Source: Schizochytrium sp. TIO01 (taxonomy: Eukaryota; Sar; Bigyra; Thraustochytrida; Thraustochytriidae). From it: 64,000 bases of DNA. The notes below the pieces were generated by a model, which was not told where the DNA came from, did no database searches, and saw only the letters and a program-made list of their open reading frames with translations. The translations under genes were made by a program, and so were the position numbers. Each line of letters begins with the position of its first letter. Positions within the stretch are counted from its first letter, which is position 1. Shown here in pieces: positions 45,557 through 56,477 of the stretch. The stretch covers positions 819,148-883,147 of the forward strand of contig SMSO01000014.1 in the NCBI GenBank assembly GCA_004764695.1, written 5' to 3'.

Positions 45557-47100
45557 AGCCGCCCTCCTTGCAATTCGCAATTAGTTTAGTAGCTATCTAG
45601 CAAGACATCAGCCCGAGAGCGGGAAGGGAGTCTGAATGTGGCATTAGTTTGGATGTAGTTGATTAATCTGACGTCAGATCGCTTCTTCCGCGTATGTCAA
45701 AGCGGTGATCGAAAAGGAATGGGGAAGCTTTTTTCCTTCACTTGTTTGCTGATTTGAGACACCATCGGTATCCGTGAATTAGATGGAATGAGGTGCTCGC
45801 CAAGAAATCAGTAGTGGTAATCAACCAATCAACCAACCCCCTTATTCGTTCAGATGTTGTGCTAGAGGATGGACTCTTGATTGCAAAATCAAGATCACCC
45901 CACCTCAATCAACGCCGGCCACCCAAGGTGTTTGCTTGTTCGAAGAAACGCAAACTCCGTTTAGTTTTGACTTGGCCACATGAGTCAAGCTGCTTTGGCC
46001 TCTTCTTCTTGCCACCATCCGAACACAACCGTAGGTACCTCACCTACCCACAACTCTTCAAATATTACATTCCAGTATTTGTTTACCTTTTTTAGTAACT
46101 CATTATTATACGCTGTTATAATTAAATTATATTTTATATAACTAAAGAACCTGGGCTTTCGATAAAAACCATTGAAGCGACACTTCTTGGATTTGCTAAG
46201 TGAGTATGTTTGTTTTGCATGTTAGCATTAAAATTTACTCATACGAGTGCAAAATAAAGTCATCTCATCTCCACAATAGAGAGCAACCATGTTTAAGAAA
46301 GAAAACTTTGGGGTGACACAACTTTTTATAAATTGAAAATATATAAAACAAAACAACTCTAAAACTTCAAAGTTGTTATATTAATTTGTTGATTTTGATA
46401 CTAAGTAGAGCTCTAGAGTTAGCGAAAAGCAACTCTAATGGTTAAGCCCGTGCCCTTGAACTTCGCGAAATTGAAAGAGAACAAGGGCTTTCTTTCATCA
46501 TGTTGATTGCTTCAAACGAAATTGGAGGAGCTCTTTGTATATTTCCGGTTCGTTTGCTTATTATTTCTCGTTGCTCTTTCAAGGACCCAGGAAACAGCAA
46601 CCAATCTTCCGAGTCTTCGTGCAAAAATTAAAAAACTTTGAAAGAGGAGGAGTTAGTACCTACCTACCTGCAGAGGTATTCTCCCCATCATAAACAGCAT
46701 AGCGCCGCTCATTCGAGCTCTCTCTCTCCCTCAATTGTGTGTCAAAAGAGGCTGCGAACGCCTTTAATTGAGCAAATTCACACGCAAACTCCTCGCGACC
46801 CAATCACCTCAGACCGAAACGAGCGCACTATCGAAATACACCCGAGAGTCGCTCAGTTCTCGCGGATCACCGACTCCAGCGCAATGACCATGACAACCCC
46901 ATTACCAATACTATATACCGGACTAAGTGCACTCCAGCCTGTAAAATAGTGTAATGCTTTTTGGTGCGCTAATATCGGTACAGAAACCATGTTGTCTCCT
47001 ACAAGACCCAGCCAGTCCCAGAAATAGAAACTGATAATCTTCCTGGTCTGATATCATATAATTTCCTCCTACGGAAGCCCCGAATATCCGGGAGCAAAGG

Positions 47101-47157
47101 CGGAAATCCGATTTTAACCACTATGCTCGGAAATCCGCTGTGAATGCCGGAAATCCG
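47101..47157. repeat. Three copies of CGGAAATCCG
   Basis: Exact decamers at 47101, 47128 and 47148. The unit is nearly its own reverse complement (only the central AA/TT differs). About 1 kb upstream of the LRR gene. Confidence 0.85.
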
Positions 47158-47705
47158 CATAGGTTTGCAAGACGAAATCCAAATAAGAATGGACCGTGTT
47201 AAGGAGTCCACGGCGCGTGAATAGTGAAGTTTGGTGTATCCTGTACTATAGACCTCTTTTTACTCTATTTATAGCTCGTATAGTCTACTTATGGTCAAGT
47301 TATAGTCTACTGTGACGTACTGTATATACAACCCTCAGTGCTGTGTTTTCGAATAATTCCTTGCGGCTTTGCTTTCGATTCGATCACAAGTCTCGAGCAT
47401 ATAGACCTACGCGACTGCGGCAACCGCGGCGATCGCGGCGGCCCAGCCTCGCGACCTTCTCTCGACCTTGCGCCCTTAAATTGGCCTCGTGATTCCCTAG
47501 CGTCTGCCGCTGTTGCTGTGCTGCGGACGATTTGAAGGACTCCGCGCCGGCCGGCTCCCCTTTGAAAGGTCCCGACTTCACTACCGAAGCTCGGCTGCTC
47601 TGCTCAGGACTCGCATCGTTGCAGGAGAAAGAGGACTACTTTCTCCAAGCGTTTTTAACAGTCTGCGGATTCGACCCTCCCTTTCGTGGGCGAGCGAGAA
47701 GGCCG

Positions 47706-47847
47706 GTAAGAATTAACCGCATTGCAACTTATTTTTATTTGGTGGCAAAAGTTGTTGCTTTTCTATCGTTGTCTTTTGGACCCCCATCCTCAAACTCGAG
47801 GCTGTTGTGAGGGACTCCTGCGTTTAATTTGAGTGCCTGGGAAACAG
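47706..47847 (+). other. Possible 5' UTR intron of the LRR gene
   Basis: A consensus-like donor gccg|gtaaga at 47706 pairs with acceptor gaaacag at 47847 (142 nt) or ctttacag at 47868 (163 nt); both lengths fit introns seen elsewhere here. The flanking frames are open and both joins are phase 0. The downstream segment (47848-48018) is in the same frame as the LRR protein but ends at TGA 48019-48021. It could be spliced 5' UTR or a degenerate N-terminal exon. Confidence 0.4.
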
Positions 47848-48099
47848 CTGCCTACAAAAGCTTTACAGCTAGAGCATTGGAAAGCATTTGTGGAGTTATT
47901 AAAATTCCAAGAGCAAGAAATTGAACCTTCGCTAAGGTTCTGTGGGAAATCTAGATTAGATTACAAAGGCCTTGAAATTGGTGCGAGGTCAGCTCTCTAT
48001 ACTGAGAGCGTGGACTCCTGAAAGAAGCGTCTCCAACAAGGAGGCGAAAGAGTTGTATTTGACTACAATTCCGTGAATTTGAGATATACAACTTTCATA

Positions 48100-50294
48100 A
48101 TGAACATAGAGGAGGCATTGAATGCCTGTGAGACGGCTGTGAAAGAAGAGCTGCTACGATTCGAGAGTGGTCTCTCTGTTGATGATACGGGAAGGATTAT
48201 AGTTGATTGTGCTGCTACAGGCGTGGAGCCACGGATTGTAAATTTGCGGGCCAAAAAGGTTTCAAGAATCCCGCGTATAGCTGTGCAGGATGGAATTCTT
48301 GATGTAAGCGAAAATGATCAATTGGAAGAACTTCCGGCTGATTTAGAGGCATCCAGCCTGGTTGCTCAGTTATGCTCAAATTTGAAGCGTATTGGTGCGA
48401 ACTTAAAAATTAATGGAGGAAATCACATGACGGCCGAGATGGTAGCGATTCACAAAGCGTTTTTCCGAGACTCAGAGGTTGAAGACAGGCTTGCTTTCTG
48501 GAGGCTTTTATCTCATAACATTGTCACCGTGAGTGATGCTAAAGCACTCAGCCATAACGAATTTGTTAAACTTGGCTTTGAAAAGGGCCTTGCCCGGTAC
48601 AGCAAGATTGGATTGAAGAGCCTTCTGAGCAAGGCTACCTAAAGTATCCTGGTGACCTCGCTCTGGATGGCTGCGTTGCTCTGGAAGAGCTCCCTGAAGA
48701 TCTCTTTGTTCCGGGTTATTTGACATGGATGGGAACAGATCACCGCAGCGCACTTAAGCAACTTCCTGCGCGTCTCCATGTTGGCGGTGACTTGGATGGA
48801 AGAGAGTCTTCTCTTGAAGTTATCTCGCCTGGAGTGCGTGTGGACGGTTGGCTTCGCCTTGGAGGCAGTCAAATCCGCACCCTTCCTGCAGACCTAGAAG
48901 TTGGTAATGGTGTTAACCTTTTTGATTGCGCAAATCTTAAAGAGTTACCAGAGGGAATCAAAATCAAAGGAAATATTGTTCTTAATGGAAGCGAGGTTCC
49001 CTCATTACCGGAGTCCCTGCAGGAGATTTCTGGGCAGCTTCTTGCAGGAGTTGGCTTTCAAAACTTAATGAAGAACTTAACCGCTACTTCGGTTTTTCTT
49101 AATGGTGCAGATATCTTTGAAATTCCCTCTGGTTTACATCTTGCTGCCGAAAATGGAATTCTCAACGCAACAAGTTGCCCAAACCTTACTGTCTTTTACA
49201 CAAACGACTTTACTGGACGACGAGCCCGCTTTGATGACTGCAGAGCACTAGAACGTATTGAAGGCCCCCAAGCAGGCCAAAGTTTAGAAGCCCATAATTG
49301 CACTGCCCTTGTCAAGCTCCCAGACATGCTTCCTCTAGAATCATTCCGCGTGCCAGGATGCCGCGCACTAGAACGCATCCCCGTGTATAGGCCGACCCTT
49401 GACACTCCCGTGTGGTGCTTTGAGATTTCGGATTGCCCTCGTGTCACGAGCATTCCCGCGTCTGCCTTGCAAATTGGCACTTCACCTAAGAGATGTTCTT
49501 TCGAGATTGTAGGAAGCACAGGACTCGATGATGGTGCACTGATCTTTCTTCGTCAATATCTACCAAGCTCTTTATGGAGTCAGGCTCTCATCAGAACTGC
49601 CAATTGTAGTGGGAAAGTTACGTTTAGTACCTTAAGTCAAGCTCGAGACTTCTGGACTACTGTGGCGAAGGGGAATCGTGTACAGGACCAGGTCAGCCCA
49701 CGTCGCTCCTCGTTTCGTCGTTTCTCGAGTGGATCTTCGTCGGGATCTTCAACGAAGATGCGAGGAGCTGTTGTTCGTGCACTCTCATATCTACGTCCAC
49801 CATCACGGACCATACAACCACAGCTTCTCCACTTTCTCTATCTGTTACGTTGCACTCGCGAAATGCTTATGACAGAAACCCAACAAGGTTTTGCTAGTCG
49901 GATATGTGAAGTCCTTGATGATCTGTTATGCCTACCTCATGTTGAAGCTTATGTTATCAGCGAAATCAATGACGATTCCACCAGCTACGACGCCTTATCG
50001 GTTTTGTCAGATCTTTACGTTGTCGACGCAAATTCAAAACTCGCAGACTCTGATGCTCTTGCAGCAAGAGATCGTTTAAGCAAGGTTCGTTTTGCATCAA
50101 AAGAATTTCGAGAATCTCAAAATCTTGATCAGAGTTGTGCTTTTACTATCCAGACGGCGTTCGAACTTGCCTTCGCTGATGTTTTTGATCTGCCTGTCTC
50201 TCGCACCCCCATGAACATTCCGTATTTTATGCAACCAAGCGCAGAAGTCCTAGAATTATGTCGAAAGCAAGTAACGACATCCTCTAAAGACTGA
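48100..50294 (+). CDS. LRR protein with NEL-like (bacterial effector-type E3) C-terminus
   Basis: Two frames joined by an intron: exon 1 48100-48528, exon 2 48603-50294, 706 residues. The ATG at 48100 is the first in frame after the TGA at 48019. Exon 1 has a helical start and one or two leucine-rich repeats (LEELPADL). Exon 2 opens with about 11 LRRs of ~20-22 residues of the LPx type (for example LPADLEVGNGVNLFDCANLK). After ~49520 a Ser-rich linker leads to a helical domain (~49780-50270). Its pattern of hydrophobic residues and its final ...FELAFADVFDLP...MNIPYF segment recall the NEL fold, which follows LRRs in secreted bacterial ubiquitin ligases. At the expected catalytic Cys the sequence is T-S-Y-D, with Ser (49983-49985) replacing Cys while the Asp two residues on is kept. 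So it may be a pseudo-ligase. The LRR call is firm; the NEL call is by eye. Confidence 0.7.
48529..48602 (+). other. Predicted intron of the LRR/NEL-like gene
   Basis: Donor cacc|gtgagt at 48529 is consensus and lies between codons. Acceptor cggtacag (48602) enters the second frame between codons; the alternative cttctgag (48629) is also phase 0. A cataac branch-like site lies ~46 nt upstream of the first acceptor. It removes the need for a frameshift between the two reading frames. Confidence 0.6.
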
Positions 50295-53200
50295 ATTAAT
50301 TTCATCAAGTGAGCCAATAGATCTAGGTACAACTTTGCCAGAATATTCAGTTGCTATTTTCCCACCCCTAAAAAATGGTGCTATAATGGATTACTCAAGA
50401 TTGTTCCTATATTATTATTACTACCAATACTACTAATATTACTAATACTTATACTTATGTTTCTTCAACACAAACTACAAACTCTTTTCGAGAAATTGCT
50501 ATTAAAAAGGTTGTACAGATAGCCAGACAAGATACATAATTTCTATAGATCCAATACTCACCTGCTTCTGCGAGTTCTTGTCGTTCTGGCCTGAATTTGT
50601 CTGAATAAGCAGATTAGCCCGTGCCGCCACGTGTCAACTTGCGATGAACAAAAGTCCCTCCCACCGTCCTGAGACTAAGATCAACAATGGTCGTCGGAAA
50701 GATTGAATTGAAGGAGAGGATGATTTCAGGCGCCAATATTTATGATAGAAAGCTCTTTGAATTAGTACCTCATAGGTTTTTTGATAAACTAAATAAAGGT
50801 TATTCTTCAAAGGTTCCGCTCCTTTCACCTTTGCTCCTACTTTGGTAGTGATTTTGTGAAATTTAAAAGCTAAAAGTAATATTAAATCCTACAGCTTTCG
50901 TTAAATTGATCTGTAGCCTGAGGATCTATAATCGAAAAGAGTCTTTGTTGCAGCCTTTTATTCCAATCGGGAAGACACCAACGCAGTTCGAGATATGTAA
51001 GTTCTCAATCCAGTTCTTTCAATTTTTGGCTTAAGACGTTGTCCACTCCTGGATAGCTCCATTTCGCAAAACATGTTGGTCTTTGTTTCTTTCTACATCT
51101 TGAAAGCGTCCGAACAATGATAAGTTTTACTGTATCGTGGTATTATCTGAAACTTACTAGACTTTCCTTTTTATGGTGACCGTGAATAATAGACTGTGGC
51201 TCTTCTCTTTCTTTATTGGAAATCATCGACTTAATAATAGAATGTCCACTCTGTAAATAAGCAACACTGCTCACCATACAAGGAGATCTTTAGCGACCTA
51301 TCTGCTGTGCAGGTTTGAAAAAGGAATCGCTTCTATCCTAGTTGGTGAACTAATTCATTGTTTGCGGTTAAGTTTCTGTCACGCGCTGCGATGTCCTTAC
51401 GCCGACGTCTTGGCGCTTCGCACATTTGCTGTACAGCGCCCATGAGACCGTATCGGATGTAGCTAGCGACTTTGCGTGCATTGTTGTTAATTTTTGTACT
51501 AACTACTGGCATTCATATAAAGATTACATATACTTGTGACTCAAAGAAAGCACTAGGTACTATCCTGGAGATTTAGGAGGAGTTTTCAACAAGTAGTTAA
51601 ATACCTACTTAACAACCTAGATACCTACTAGTTTGAGGAGGTGGAAAGTCGGAGAGCTATTTTGATAATAAATATTGCAATGTAAAAGCATGTTAGGCAA
51701 CTATGGTAATTCGCAGAATTTACTATGTTGGATGCCAGCTCCATTGATGTCGTAACAGCAAGGCAAGGTCTCAATTTATGTTTGTTTAATTTGCTTGGAA
51801 CATGTGGCCATTCGTACCGCATGACACCGTTTGCGTCAATGATCTTATCGCATTGCCCTTTGCAGAATCTTCGTAGCCTTTCTATCGGACGAATTATCCC
51901 ATTCAAGTACGAGAGCAGTTTCAATAGCTTCTCCTATCAATCCTTTAACTTAGGCACTCAAATTAACACATACCATCATTGGTATAAGAAACCATCTATT
52001 CTTGTAGAATCTGGAACCTGTATATCATTATTGCACCCAACTTAGAGCAAGAAGCATCCAGCTAATGGCTCGGTCTACTCAATTATATTGCAAGGAAGGG
52101 AGTCACTTCCTTCTTTCTGTTTCCACATGAGTGGCCTTGCGGGAAACGAAACAGCTAGGACACCCATTTTGGCCCCCTGGGTCCAAACCAGCGCAATTAA
52201 ACAGTTTATCAACCCAGCAAGGATGGTTCCTAAATCAGAGCGTGTGCGAAGAAAGGCTGCTCCATCATGGCAATCTGCCTTTTGTGCTACTTAAAGCAAG
52301 CCAAAGGGGAATGAAATCTTGTAAGGAAACCTTTTACCTGGGAGCGAGCCAGCTGCATGAATGGCCCCAAGTGTCCAAGCAAGCTAAGGGACCATGCTTT
52401 AAAGTAAATAAATAAAAATTTGGCAAGAAGGAAGGCCCAGAGGACAAGACGCCCTGCCTTGGAAGTTGTCCAGCTGACGACGTGAATAACGTGAGAGAAC
52501 CTAAACATATGATGTAGCCTGTAAGCACGTGCCGGGCTTCCTTTTTAATTAAATTTTAATTTTTCACAAATGCCTCTTTTTTATCGACTTGCAAAATCTA
52601 AAAAGCGCCTCAATCTCTGCGAGGTAAGTACGAGTCTGTAAGAGCTGAGATCACACTGCAGATTATCGTGCCAAGATTGCCCGCCCTGGCCGTATACTTA
52701 GAGAATCACTACCTACTATTTGGATAAGGACTCATGCAACCTACCTTCTCTACGGGCAGACACACACTTTGAAGCAAGCTAGTACACACCATCGTCACGG
52801 TTGTGCTTTTAGAAAATATGAGAAATCCCTCTTTGCGAGTTCCTGCAGCGGTAGACCAAAAACAACTTTGTGCCACCACTTGCAGAAACTCTCTCCTTTC
52901 TGCCAAACTACATCTTCATAAAGGCTCCTACAATGTACATTCATTAATATTCACCCGCACAAAGCCGGCCCAGACTGTCTCCGCGCTTGAAACCTGGCAG
53001 GACCTTCCGATACGTGCTACAAAAGAAACACAAGGAATTGCTTCTCTTACTCAGGCGATGAGCTTAATCGATTGTGTCAAACCATCATAGTTTTCCTGAA
53101 GATTCTACGTGTAAGATAGAGGCTTTTTTAGGTTGTCCAATTCAGAGAAGAGCCTGATTCAGAGGCGGCTCAGACTTGCAGGTACGGAACCTTAGAGAGC

Positions 53201-54584
53201 AAGGAACAGCGGACGCCCGATACGAATTACGCGACGCCTGCGTGGTCCATTCCTTAAATTCAGGGCCTCGGTATTTTTCAGCAAGCCACTAGACCGCTAA
53301 AGTAAACCTAATTTCAACGAACACAGTCATGGCGTTGAAGGCTTCGTACAGATTCAATTTAGTGACCGAGTTGGTTTTGGAGAGCCACGTCAGAGTTGCT
53401 TGAGTCTTTCAAGCCATCTTAGTTAAAAAATTGGAGCACGCATGCATTTTGAGCAGGAGCTTTTCCCTATAAAAGCACTCGCTCGAGGTCCCTCCCTCCC
53501 TACCTCCCTCCCTCTCAAATCAACTTAATGCCGATTCCTGCGGCAAGGCGAAGCCTAGCAGATGAATGAGGAGGATGCCGAGCTGCAGTACAGCCCTGGC
53601 CGCTCAGGCCGTCAGCGACGGTCCAAGGTCTTTTCGCGTGCGCCTTTTGCTCCCAGTGTCATGCCAGAACTGCCAAAAACAGCGCGTGAGACAGACCCAC
53701 TCACCCAATGCTTGACTTATTAACAAACTAGCTTGAACCAACTCTGAAGGAGCGTAATGAAATGAATATTGGTGGAAGGAGTTAGCACGTTCCTGCTTTG
53801 ATGATTATGGTGATTGCGTGTGCTCAAAAGTGAAAGAAAAGAGTGTGTGAAAGAGTGAGCGATGAAAGAGGTAGGTAAGTGAGCAATCAATCAAACATCT
53901 TCACCAACAGCACCATCCAGTTTCGCTTGGGTGGACTCGATCATACGCCCTCTGCACCAGGGATGTAATCCTTCCGTGGGCCAGTCGGGCTACTTGTCGA
54001 GCTGAGGCGTCTCAGCTCGTATCGTTGCTTGCGCTTTTAGTGAATTTATGTACCAGTACTTGTCCCCACGTGCTTTGCCGTATATATATTTTTTTTTAAA
54101 TTTTTACTGAGGCTTCTAAGCGGACCTACCTGATTTAGCTACGAGGGCTAATGATCTATCCCTCTCTGTACTTTTTAATTTAAAAATTAATAATAACCAT
54201 AGAACAGCTTGAGGCTCCTTTGTAGAAAGTTTTTTTCAAGTTTTTTTTTTTCCAGGTTTTCATAAATGTGAGGTGCCCCTGCGCACATCACGCTGCAGCA
54301 GTTGCCGATTGCGAGCTGTGCAGACTGCGATTGTAGGCAGGAAGGTGGTGGTGTGGCTAACCTAAACCCGGGCTCGCCACAGCTTGAAAGGAAGGGGTTC
54401 CTCTTGCAAGCAATACTCTTCGCTCCTCACGAACACCGGGTCCTTCAGGTTGAGCGAGCCGAATCTTGTGCACGTGCGTGCAAGTGCCAGATAGACCTGG
54501 GCGAAAGGCGTAAAGCGCAAGTCCAAGAGCTGGACTTGACAAAGAAGCTAAAGAACAAGCAGAAAGCGACGAAGACAGATAAAC
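50295..54584. other. 4.3-kb intergenic region
   Basis: AT-rich, with short open frames only. Frames at 51628-51924 (-) and 52803-53090 (+) are mildly protein-like but have no proper ATG start or recognisable domain. A 7-bp inverted repeat lies near 52094. The last part is the 5' flank of the TPR gene. Confidence 0.5.
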
Positions 54585-56477
54585 ATGGACCCCTCTCTGG
54601 TTTGCCCATATGGTGTTACGCTGGCGTACCTGTATGAGCTTGGTAGCACCGTCCAGAGTAACATTCTTGCTAAAGGCGTTGAGTTGTACACGCTAAAAAT
54701 GCCAATCACACTCAAAGACGGAACCACCCTTGAGACTGGTACAACCCTTCATATGTCACGACGCAAGGGACTCTTTAGCAAGGCAAAAATGAGAACTGCT
54801 GGGGTGGACTTCTCATTTGAGGTACCCCGAAGCAAAATTTTGTTTAAGAACAGGTCATTCTGGGATGTCAGTGATGTCAAGGAATATGTGGTAAAACCTG
54901 CTGTGCAAGAACGTAGCTGCGCACTTGCCTCAGTACTCGATGCTCGTCATGTTTGCGATGTGGAGTACAAGTGCTTCTATCTCAGCGTTCCTTCTACAGG
55001 TCGCCTTAGCAAGGTCATTGAAGCTTTAAAAGAATTCTTTGACGGAGAAGATGATGATCCGACCAGCATTTACATTTGGTTCGAGGTGACAAATGTCAAC
55101 CCTTTTGCAGTTCAATCGGGGGAGATTCTGGAGGAGTATGAAAATACCATTGTGGACCGCGTTCAAGCATGTGTGGACCACCTCGTCTTTGCGGATCGAT
55201 GGGGGTACCGGGAGAGCAGATCTCCCGCAAACGCTAGCTTTGAAGATGCCAAAGTCCTTTGGGAGATTGCGTGTGCACGTGATGATGATATGGACACTTA
55301 CGTCATCTTACCCGGTGAAGCGCACCGAGACATGCGCAACTCTATGCGTGCTCACGGTCTTACGTTTTTTGAGCGTATGACGAATGCCATTTCAATTGCC
55401 GATGCTGTTGGTCTAGTGCATCTTGAATCAATTGTAAAAGCGAGCGCCCGGCAAGCAGCAAGAGAGCTTGCAGCAGAAAAGGCTACTGAGAAGGATGTAG
55501 ATGAAAAAGACTCTGACCCAGAGTCAGAGGACGAGCCTTCGCCTGATGCTGACGCAATCCCCGCGGAAGATGACCCAGATAACTGGACAAGTAAACAGCT
55601 CGCCAAGGAATATACCTTGGTGAATCGTGTCATTGTAAAGCAGCTGGAGATTTGGTTCATGCACGAATTTGCTGATGAGGTACCCAAACTCGCAGAGCGC
55701 AAAGACATCCAATTCGAGCCTGCTGCAAAGGCTATTAATCGCATAGCCGTTATGCACTCTCGCAACGGTGAGATTAGTGAAGCCATTATTCTCTTTGACT
55801 ACGTTATCCAATTCCTACGCTTGGGCCAGTTCAAGACCCACTCTTCTCTTGCGTTTGCTCTTAACAACAAAGCATTACTCTTACAGCGCCAGAACAATCT
55901 TGACGAAGCTATCCCTTTGCTCCAAGAAGCCGTGGATATCCTCGAGCAGATCCAAGATAGCGAAGCGATGATCGCAATCTTGGTCAACAACCTCATTACC
56001 ATGTACGAAACAATTGGTGATTATGACGGCGCAGAAGAGCAGCTTCGGAGGTTAGTGGAGCTTAACGCCAAGGCTTATGGAATGAAATCCACCAAGGTCG
56101 CACTCAGTCTCAATCATCTAGGTGCCGTGCAAATCAAACTAGGTGATGTATCAAGCGCAAAGAAGAACCTCTTACAAGCCCTCAGCATTCTCGAAAAAGA
56201 CCTCGACATTACAGAGGATGACCCTAACTTGGCAGCTGTCATTGATGATCTTGCAACAATTTATGACATAGAGACAGATCACACCGCTGGGGATGGTTCG
56301 GGGCATCATCGCACGGTTGCTGCGACGCTCCTTCAGCTTGCTACCGTGTACAAACAAGAGCACTCGCGTGACAGCCATACACGTGCAAGCAAGCGCGGTC
56401 TTAAGATTCTCAGTGATGTTCTTGGCGCGGATCACCCGGAAACCCAAAAATACGAGCGTGATTTGCTTCTAGAGTAA
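54585..56477 (+). CDS. TPR (kinesin light chain-type) protein with diverged N-terminal module
   Basis: 630-residue single-exon protein; ATG 54585 has a good context (aaacATGg). Residues ~385-600 carry tandem tetratricopeptide repeats of the kinesin-light-chain kind (NNKALLLQRQNNLDEAIPLL, LVNNLITMYETIGDYDGAEE, LNHLGAVQIKLGDVSSAKKN), a protein-binding scaffold. Residues ~100-300 look like a diverged copy of the module fused to TPRs in many algal and stramenopile proteins: a strand IYIWFEVTNVNPF, then IVDRVQACVDHLVFADRWG, then DAKVLWEIACA and TYVILPGE. The usual Trp-Cys-Leu triplet is lost. An acidic, Glu/Asp-rich linker (~315-350) separates the two halves. The TPRs suggest cargo or partner binding; the N-terminal role is unknown. 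It lies on the same strand as the LRR gene, 4.3 kb downstream. Confidence 0.83.
   Translation: MDPSLVCPYGVTLAYLYELGSTVQSNILAKGVELYTLKMPITLKDGTTLETGTTLHMSRRKGLFSKAKMRTAGVDFSFEVPRSKILFKNRSFWDVSDVKEYVVKPAVQERSCALASVLDARHVCDVEYKCFYLSVPSTGRLSKVIEALKEFFDGEDDDPTSIYIWFEVTNVNPFAVQSGEILEEYENTIVDRVQACVDHLVFADRWGYRESRSPANASFEDAKVLWEIACARDDDMDTYVILPGEAHRDMRNSMRAHGLTFFERMTNAISIADAVGLVHLESIVKASARQAARELAAEKATEKDVDEKDSDPESEDEPSPDADAIPAEDDPDNWTSKQLAKEYTLVNRVIVKQLEIWFMHEFADEVPKLAERKDIQFEPAAKAINRIAVMHSRNGEISEAIILFDYVIQFLRLGQFKTHSSLAFALNNKALLLQRQNNLDEAIPLLQEAVDILEQIQDSEAMIAILVNNLITMYETIGDYDGAEEQLRRLVELNAKAYGMKSTKVALSLNHLGAVQIKLGDVSSAKKNLLQALSILEKDLDITEDDPNLAAVIDDLATIYDIETDHTAGDGSGHHRTVAATLLQLATVYKQEHSRDSHTRASKRGLKILSDVLGADHPETQKYERDLLLE

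Larger units (their letters stand above)
35381..48099. other. 12.7-kb gene-poor, microsatellite-rich region
   Basis: Mostly AT-rich DNA with stops in all frames, many microsatellites (listed separately), and GC-rich islands at about 36280-36720, 39180-39490 and 47400-47700. Only one small gene is proposed here (about 40.1-40.4 kb). An 81-codon ATG frame at 36499-36744 in the first GC island is open but unrecognisable. Polypurine DNA lies at about 42835-42928. The last 600 nt may be spliced 5' UTR of the LRR gene. No transposase, integrase or reverse-transcriptase motif was recognised. Confidence 0.5.

Noticed and set aside
48019-48021. In-frame TGA as selenocysteine or readthrough codon
   Set aside because: No SECIS-like element was seen, and a start at ATG 48100 gives a sensible protein without it.
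48582-48588. A AAG GGC heptamer as a programmed -1 frameshift site in the LRR gene
   Set aside because: It fits the X XXY YYZ pattern and lies in the overlap of the two frames, but GGG in the second slot is poor for slippage and a consensus phase-0 intron explains the frame change better.
51628-51924. 98-codon minus-strand frame with moderately protein-like sequence
   Set aside because: No ATG start upstream, no splice partners found and no recognisable domain; it could be an exon, but that cannot be supported.
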